Positions 5,310 through 6,101 of a stretch of DNA of 6,101 nucleotides are shown here, piece after piece. Under the pieces are notes generated by a model. The model searched no databases, was not told the origin of the DNA, and saw only the letters and a program-made list of their open reading frames with translations. Positions within the stretch are counted from its first letter, which is position 1, and each line of letters opens with the position of its first letter. Both the position numbers and the translations under genes were made by a program. Origin of the DNA: CBDTTM01 sp965363355 (lineage in GTDB: Bacteria; Bacillota; Negativicutes; Selenomonadales; Selenomonadaceae); NCBI GenBank assembly GCA_965363355.1, contig CBDTTM010000158.1, forward strand, positions 1 to 6,101, written 5' to 3'.

Positions 5310-6101
5310 CACTTGAGAACACGTCCTTTGCGGGGTGCTGCAAGCATCTCTGGGTACTTTTGCTATGTATTGCCGTTGCTATCCTAGTGGACTATCCAAA
5401 ATCAGCTTATGCGAATGTCTGGGTATTATCACTGCCTAAAGAAGGCGCGGGGGTAAATAAAAGCTCTCCTGCGCCTTTTAATCATTCTCCCCAAACAACT
5501 CCGCAACCACAGATACGTAGCGGCACTGCTTTTTTTATCAACAATACCGGACTACTTGTTACCAACTATCACGTTATCGCCGGGACTCATCGCCAAACTA
5601 TTATTGACCCCCAGCAACGGTACCGCGCCCCTGCCCGCATAATACGTATTGATCAGGCCAATGACTTAGCAATCTTGCAGGCGGATGTATTAAGCAAACC
5701 TATCCCCCTTGCTCTGACGGACAATATTAAGCGGGGGGAGGAAGTGTTGACGTTAGGCTATCCGAGCCCTGGTGTGCAGGGCATGCAGCAGAAGGCAACC
5801 TTCGGCCGGGTTAATGCTATCACAGGTTTTGCAGATGATGGCCGCTTTATTCAGGTTGACCTTCCAATACAACCGGGCAACTCCGGCGGTCCACTGCTGA
5901 ACACCAGAGGCGAAGTGATAGGCATTGTCACATCCATGCTGCGAGGTGAATACCAGAATGTAAACTATGCACTGAAGGTGGGATATCTGCGCATCCTGCT
6001 GAGAGGGCTGACTATACAGCTGTCAAAAGGGAATCAGACAGGGCAGATACCTATGGAGCAAATAGTGGAATGTTTCCAAAGCTCTGTAGTTTTGCTTCTC
6101 G
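5300..6101 (+). CDS. Trypsin-like (S1/HtrA-like) serine protease, 5' part
   Basis: An open frame of 267 codons runs from ATG 5300 off the window end. The catalytic triad is visible: His91 in VTNYHVIAG, Asp122 in ANDLAIL and Ser195 in PGNSGGP, with the spacing of HtrA-like trypsin-fold peptidases. The protease core begins near Gly75 (SGTAFFINNTG). The N-terminus has a hydrophobic segment (about 17-30) and a possible signal peptidase site after Ala-Tyr-Ala (36-38), then a Pro/Gln/Ser-rich linker (about 55-72), so export to the periplasm or anchoring in the inner membrane is expected. The first ten bases overlap the lipoprotein gene in another frame and the ribosome site is weak, which suggests coupled translation. 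No PDZ domain is seen before the window ends; the sequence after about residue 235 is not recognised. Substrate is unknown. The protease call is secure; subfamily is open. Confidence 0.9.
   Translation, partial: MALTLENTSFAGCCKHLWVLLLCIAVAILVDYPKSAYANVWVLSLPKEGAGVNKSSPAPFNHSPQTTPQPQIRSGTAFFINNTGLLVTNYHVIAGTHRQTIIDPQQRYRAPARIIRIDQANDLAILQADVLSKPIPLALTDNIKRGEEVLTLGYPSPGVQGMQQKATFGRVNAITGFADDGRFIQVDLPIQPGNSGGPLLNTRGEVIGIVTSMLRGEYQNVNYALKVGYLRILLRGLTIQLSKGNQTGQIPMEQIVECFQSSVVLLL

Noticed and set aside
1..6101. Search for CRISPR arrays, insertion sequences, integrase genes and a second copy of the tRNA 3' end
   Set aside because: No spaced direct repeats, transposase or recombinase motifs, or repeated tRNA end were seen by eye. 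Only an alignment of the window against itself and the flanking genome could exclude short ones.

Overview
The window looks like a bacterial chromosome segment in which a GC-rich housekeeping block gives way, right after a tRNA gene, to an AT-rich accessory block holding a probable anti-phage system. The GlpX-type fructose-1,6-bisphosphatase, its high-GC codon use and the promoter style fit a Gram-negative bacterium. Desulfovibrionaceae-like sulfate reducers are my best guess from the GlpX sequence, but this is unproven. By hand count, bases 121-180 (glpX) are about 67% GC, bases 3181-3240 (middle of the accessory operon) about 17%, and bases 5701-5760 (protease) about 52%.

Layout. Bases 2-559 (+) are the 3' part of glpX. 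Bases 620-648 carry a textbook sigma70-type promoter, followed by a complete tRNA-Arg(ACG) with encoded CCA at 662-738 and a strong hairpin terminator at 748-780. On the minus strand, 4444 down to 830 is a tight three-gene operon reading nuclease-like effector, small middle component, then SMC/Rad50-like ABC ATPase of the DUF3732 type. It has its own promoter at 4476-4504. Upstream, also on the minus strand, is a small XRE-family HTH regulator (4602-4865). On the plus strand follow a small BamE/SmpA-like lipoprotein (4956-5309) and an overlapping trypsin-like serine protease (5300 to the window end, truncated there).

The accessory operon has the architecture of an ABC three-component (ABC-3C) system, a class proposed from comparative genomics as a biological conflict system. 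The ATPase would sense or scan nucleoprotein, the middle component would bridge, and the effector, whose N-terminal domain resembles the Cap4/PD-(D/E)xK nucleases, would cut DNA. Genes overlap or abut (ATGA overlap; one-base gap), so the three are almost certainly co-translated.

The lipoprotein and protease overlap by 10 bases and probably form a separate envelope-located pair. The XRE regulator is divergent to them across a region with two inverted repeats. It could control itself and either neighbour. No integrase, transposase, CRISPR array or duplicated tRNA end was seen, so the mobile origin of the accessory block is inferred from composition and position only.
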